Source: Deltaproteobacteria bacterium
Lineage (GTDB): Bacteria; Desulfobacterota; Syntrophia; Syntrophales; UBA5619
DNA length: 8,869 bases
Direction of reading: 5' to 3'
Assembly: GCA_026388365.1 (NCBI GenBank)
Contig: JAPLJW010000260.1
Span: 1-8,869 of the forward strand
Position numbers and translations under genes: made by a program. Under the pieces are notes generated by a model. The model saw only the letters and a program-made list of their open reading frames with translations, made no database searches and was not told the DNA's origin. Positions 6,978 through 8,869 of the stretch are shown here, piece after piece (the first letter of the stretch is position 1; each line of letters opens with the position of its first letter).

Positions 6978-7973
6978 GATCTTTTTCCTCCCTCCTGTTG
7001 GACGCTTTGCGAAGTCGTCACAGTTTACCAGACAATAACCGGATTGATAAGAACTTGCTTTTGCACTTGACAGGAAATATTCTCCGCCGGCCGTCGCCGG
7101 GCCCCTTTTTCCGACCGCCGGCGCCTTCAGGTTGGGGAGGATGATCCCCGCGACAATCAGGGCCATCCCCAGGATTTGGTAGAAAACGATATTCTCGTTC
7201 AGGATCAGAAAGGACATGACGACCGTCGTGACCGGCTCGAAGGTCGAGAAGATCGATGTGTAGGCGCTTCCCACGGTTTCGATGGCGCGGAAGAGGAAAA
7301 TATAGGCGATGGCCGTGGGGATGAGGCCGAGGGAGAGGCACAGCAGGAGCTGCCGCCCGTTCAGATCGAACGCGTGGAGGGGATTGTGGACCGGGAGAAA
7401 GGCGAGGGCGGTGAACAAGACCATATAGAAGGTGAGCGTCAGGAATCGCTCCTTCCGGAGGAAGATCTGCATCCCGATGAGCGAACAGGAGCAGATCAGC
7501 ATCGCGGCGAGGCTGAAGAGGATTCCCCGGATGTCCAGCGCCTTCAGGAATGCGTCGTAGAATACGAGGGAACAGCCCGAGCTGACGAGGATGAGAGATA
7601 GACAAACGATCCGGTTTGCCTTCATCCGGAGGAAGAGGATGGAGAGAAGGGTCACGACGACCGGATAGAAATAGAGGATCAACGCGCACGAAGACGCGGG
7701 GATGTACATGAGGGCCTTGAAAAAGCAGGTGCTGCCGATGCTGTGGCCGACGGCGCCGAGAAGGAAGGCCTTGAGGAGGGTTTTCGGGTTTGCCCTGAGG
7801 AGCGACCGGTCCTTGAGGAAAAGATAAACGAAGAGGATGGCCGCGCCCGTGAGCCATCTGTACTGGAGGAGCTCCATGGCCTCCAGCCCGGCCTGGTAGG
7901 AAAGCTTGACCAGGATGGCCAGCAGTCCGAAGGCGAATGCGGCGGAAACGGAGAAGGCGAATCCCTGGATCAT
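5937..7973 (-). CDS. Fusion protein: EamA/DMT-family permease joined in frame to an alanine/ornithine racemase-family PLP enzyme
   Basis: One uninterrupted frame of 678 residues from ATG 7973. Residues 1 to about 288 are an EamA-type permease of the drug/metabolite transporter family: ten hydrophobic segments in two EamA repeats, starting [19 protein letters not shown]. The second repeat includes [19 protein letters not shown] and ends [31 protein letters not shown]. Residues 289-332 form a polar linker with no stop codon. Residues 333-678 are a complete PLP racemase, described separately. DMT proteins usually have both ends in the cytoplasm, so a fused racemase would be correctly placed. The linker does not look like a designed domain linker, so loss of a stop codon between two neighbouring genes is an alternative. 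ATG 7973 is chosen because EamA homology begins at once; a TTG at 7997 is the other candidate. A sigma-70 promoter lies upstream at 8094-8122. Confidence 0.75.
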   Translation of the reverse strand: MIQGFAFSVSAAFAFGLLAILVKLSYQAGLEAMELLQYRWLTGAAILFVYLFLKDRSLLRANPKTLLKAFLLGAVGHSIGSTCFFKALMYIPASSCALILYFYPVVVTLLSILFLRMKANRIVCLSLILVSSGCSLVFYDAFLKALDIRGILFSLAAMLICSCSLIGMQIFLRKERFLTLTFYMVLFTALAFLPVHNPLHAFDLNGRQLLLCLSLGLIPTAIAYIFLFRAIETVGSAYTSIFSTFEPVTTVVMSFLILNENIVFYQILGMALIVAGIILPNLKAPAVGKRGPATAGGEYFLSSAKASSYQSGYCLVNCDDFAKRPTGGRKKIMSNPRLRIDLEKITHNARRALEIGRALGVEVMGVTKGAAGIATVAQAMLAGGIESLADSRLDNIARLRADGIQAPITLLRSPGPSDVARTVELADASLNSDVVIVEALSIEARMQRKIHGVILMVDLHTGREGLPPEKVPAACRKLQALPGIQLKGIGAYFHLASDSELHLSGLQALVRLANQVETELGKPLAVLSGGSSNILRTLAVEGHPNPGINHLRIGTAILLGFSFSLNPITIDGFERDTFILQVEVIEVKQGQTGEVLLALGKLDTDPQFLFPMKPGVNVRDASSDHLMVRMDPCPSVGDWVSFRLGYPALCRLMVSPYIQIEYVKSLATRTTAQSRVGS

Positions 7974-7983
7974 CGCCGCGCCA

Positions 7984-8037
7984 TTACGCCTTCTCAATTC
8001 GGATCTTTCCCGCGGTCATTCGGATGGGTGTGGACAT
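7984..8037 (-). CDS. Possible 17-residue leader peptide upstream of the EamA-racemase gene
   Basis: ATG 8037 opens a frame of 17 codons (MSTPIRMTAGKIRIEKA) ending at TAA 7986-7984, 10 nt before the EamA start at 7973. GAGG lies a short distance upstream of its ATG. The AGAAGG near its end could serve, at a long spacing, the EamA start, so coupling is conceivable. It sits in the leader of the predicted transcript. Nothing about its residues points to a function, and it may be chance. Confidence 0.2.
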   Translation of the reverse strand: MSTPIRMTAGKIRIEKA

Positions 8038-8093
8038 GACGTCGCCTCGCGTTTCGATTTCCTGCCGCGTCATTCAGGCGGCGGTTGCCATGA

Positions 8094-8122
8094 ATCATAG
8101 GCCCGCCGTGGAAAAATTTCAA
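8094..8122 (-). promoter_or_regulatory. Sigma-70 promoter of the EamA-racemase transcript
   Basis: On the minus strand, TTGAAA (8122-8117) and TATGAT (8099-8094) are separated by 17 nt. Transcription would start near 8087, giving a leader of about 114 nt before ATG 7973. It is divergent from the ATPase promoter 47 bp away. Confidence 0.65.
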
Positions 8123-8168
8123 CCCTTTCCTTCCCGGGAAATGATTGGATCGGATCCCCAAAAAAAAC

Positions 8169-8197
8169 TTGCAATAGGGGATGATTTCCATTATAAG
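8169..8197 (+). promoter_or_regulatory. Candidate sigma-70 promoter of the V-type ATPase operon
   Basis: TTGCAA (8169-8174) and TATAAG (8192-8197) are separated by 17 nt on the plus strand. Transcription would begin near 8204, inside a hairpin at 8199-8217, leaving a leader of about 205 nt before ATG 8411. The boxes are off consensus at one to two positions each. Confidence 0.5.
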
Positions 8198-8198
8198 C

Positions 8199-8299
8199 GC
8201 CTGTGAAAGCGACAGGCCTTCAGCATATCCTGCATCGGCCATTGATTTCATCAGCGCACCAACACCGTTTTTTTGTTTTGCAGACAGACGCCTGTCTGC
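8199..8299 (+). repeat. Two hairpins in the leader of the V-type ATPase operon
   Basis: First, GCCTGT, 7-nt loop, ACAGGC (8199-8217). Second, GCAGACAG, 4-nt loop ACGC, CTGTCTGC (8280-8299), a perfect 8-bp stem preceded by a T-rich run (8267-8279). T-runs do not follow the second hairpin on either coding strand, so it is not a standard terminator. They could be leader structures for the downstream operon. The gene-free stretch 8300-8410 holds only the ribosome-binding site. Confidence 0.4.
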
Positions 8300-8410
8300 G
8301 GAAAGCCGCGAAGAAATTTATGCCTTCGGTGAGTCGTTGCGGCTTTTGATCTTTTCAGTCATCGACCATTCCCCTGCAAGGCGGCAGGGAAAAAGCGGAA
8401 GGGGTTCATC

Positions 8411-8869
8411 ATGGCGAAGACATTGGGAGACATCACGAGTGAACTGACGGAAAAGGTTCTTGCGCCCGCAAAGATCGAGGCGGAGAATCTCCTCGGTGAG
8501 GCCCGCGCGGAAGCCGGCCGGATCACGGCGGCCGCGGCCGCGGAAGCGGAGCGGGTCCGGGAGGCGGCAAGGCGGGAAGCCGACAACCTCCGGAAGCAGA
8601 TGAATGTTGATCTCGATACGGCGGCCCGCAACTTCCTCATCATGGTTGAGGAACGTCTGGAGAAGGCCGTCGTCGAGCCCGTGATCGAGGAGAACCTGAA
8701 GCCGCTCCTGAACGACCGCGAATTCCTGGCGAAGATGATCGAGGAGCTCCTGTCCGGATTCAACCGGCAGGGCGGTCACGAACATCGCATCGAGATCCTC
8801 CTCCCCGAAACGAAACGGGCCGAACTCGAAACCTGGTTCCTGCAGAAATTCCACAACAAAGTCTCCCAG
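8411..8869 (+). CDS. V-type ATP synthase/ATPase subunit E (3' end beyond window)
   Basis: An open frame of 153 residues from ATG 8411 to the window edge with no stop. GGAAGGGG lies just upstream at good spacing. Residues 1-70 form an Ala/Glu/Arg-rich amphipathic helix (ENLLGEARAEAGRITAAAAA, then AERVREAARREADNL), the coiled-coil half of the peripheral stalk. Residues from about 80 on carry a globular domain (FLIMVEERLEKAVVEPVIEE, KPLLNDREFLAKMIEELL, then HRIEILLPETKRAELETWF), the usual second half of V/A-type subunit E. Subunit E pairs with G/H to hold the catalytic A3B3 head against the membrane sector. In several bacteria subunit E is the first gene of the V-type operon, before a DUF2764 gene and subunits A, B and D. 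FliH/YscL or F-type subunit b share the coiled-coil style and are the alternatives. Confidence 0.75.
   Translation, partial: MAKTLGDITSELTEKVLAPAKIEAENLLGEARAEAGRITAAAAAEAERVREAARREADNLRKQMNVDLDTAARNFLIMVEERLEKAVVEPVIEENLKPLLNDREFLAKMIEELLSGFNRQGGHEHRIEILLPETKRAELETWFLQKFHNKVSQ

Noticed and set aside
7974..7997. TTG 7997 as the start of the EamA protein
   Set aside because: It adds eight polar residues before the first membrane segment; ATG 7973 matches the usual family N-terminus. The TTG has only a weak GGGA upstream, and ATG 7973 itself lacks an ideal site, so this is not fully settled.
8280..8299. Perfect hairpin as an intrinsic terminator
   Set aside because: The T-run precedes the stem on the plus strand, and on the minus strand the stem is followed by A residues, so neither direction has a U-tract.

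Overview
The window is about 60% G+C, gene-dense DNA from a bacterium. The gene content fits an anaerobic deltaproteobacterium of the Syntrophia/Desulfobacterota type, but this is inference. The pointers are a TAXI-type TRAP transporter, a V-type ATPase operon opening with subunit E, an IS91-like transposase relic, and dispersed stem-loop repeats between genes. No rRNA or tRNA gene was seen to settle the taxonomy.

Layout. (1) Bases 2-871 (+) hold the 3' two thirds of an RhlE-type DEAD-box RNA helicase, cut by the window edge. (2) A 124-bp element with terminal inverted repeats and two inner hairpins (895-1018) fills the gap between this gene and the convergent DUF1850-like gene. (3) A leftward operon, 4935 to 1019, encodes a fused 4TM/12TM TRAP permease, a TAXI substrate-binding protein and a small exported DUF1850-like protein. 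A good sigma-70 promoter (5067-5095) lies upstream with a palindrome behind it. Between the second and third genes sits a 306-bp MITE-like insertion (1539-1844) flanked by 9-bp direct repeats that carry the third gene's Shine-Dalgarno sequence. (4) Bases 5296-5936 are a scar: an IS91-type transposase relic (minus strand, internal deletion plus frame change) beside a polar amino-acid ABC ATPase fragment (plus strand) lacking Walker A and the 3' end. (5) A leftward unit from 7973 to 5937 encodes an EamA/DMT-family permease joined in frame, with no stop codon, to an alanine/ornithine racemase-family PLP enzyme. The racemase also has its own strong ribosome-binding site and ATG. (6) A divergent promoter region (about 8040-8200) drives this unit leftward and a V-type ATPase subunit E gene rightward; the latter starts at 8411 and runs off the window.

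Function. The TAXI operon should import an organic anion or amino acid using an ion gradient. The EamA-racemase pair links a cytoplasmic amino-acid racemase to a drug/metabolite-type exporter, suggesting D-amino-acid (D-Ala, D-Orn or similar) production and export or exchange. The V-type ATPase subunit E suggests an H+- or Na+-translocating rotary ATPase encoded downstream. The most unusual items are the permease-racemase fusion, the MITE-like insertion exactly at a ribosome-binding site, and the transposase/ABC scar abutting the racemase 3' end.
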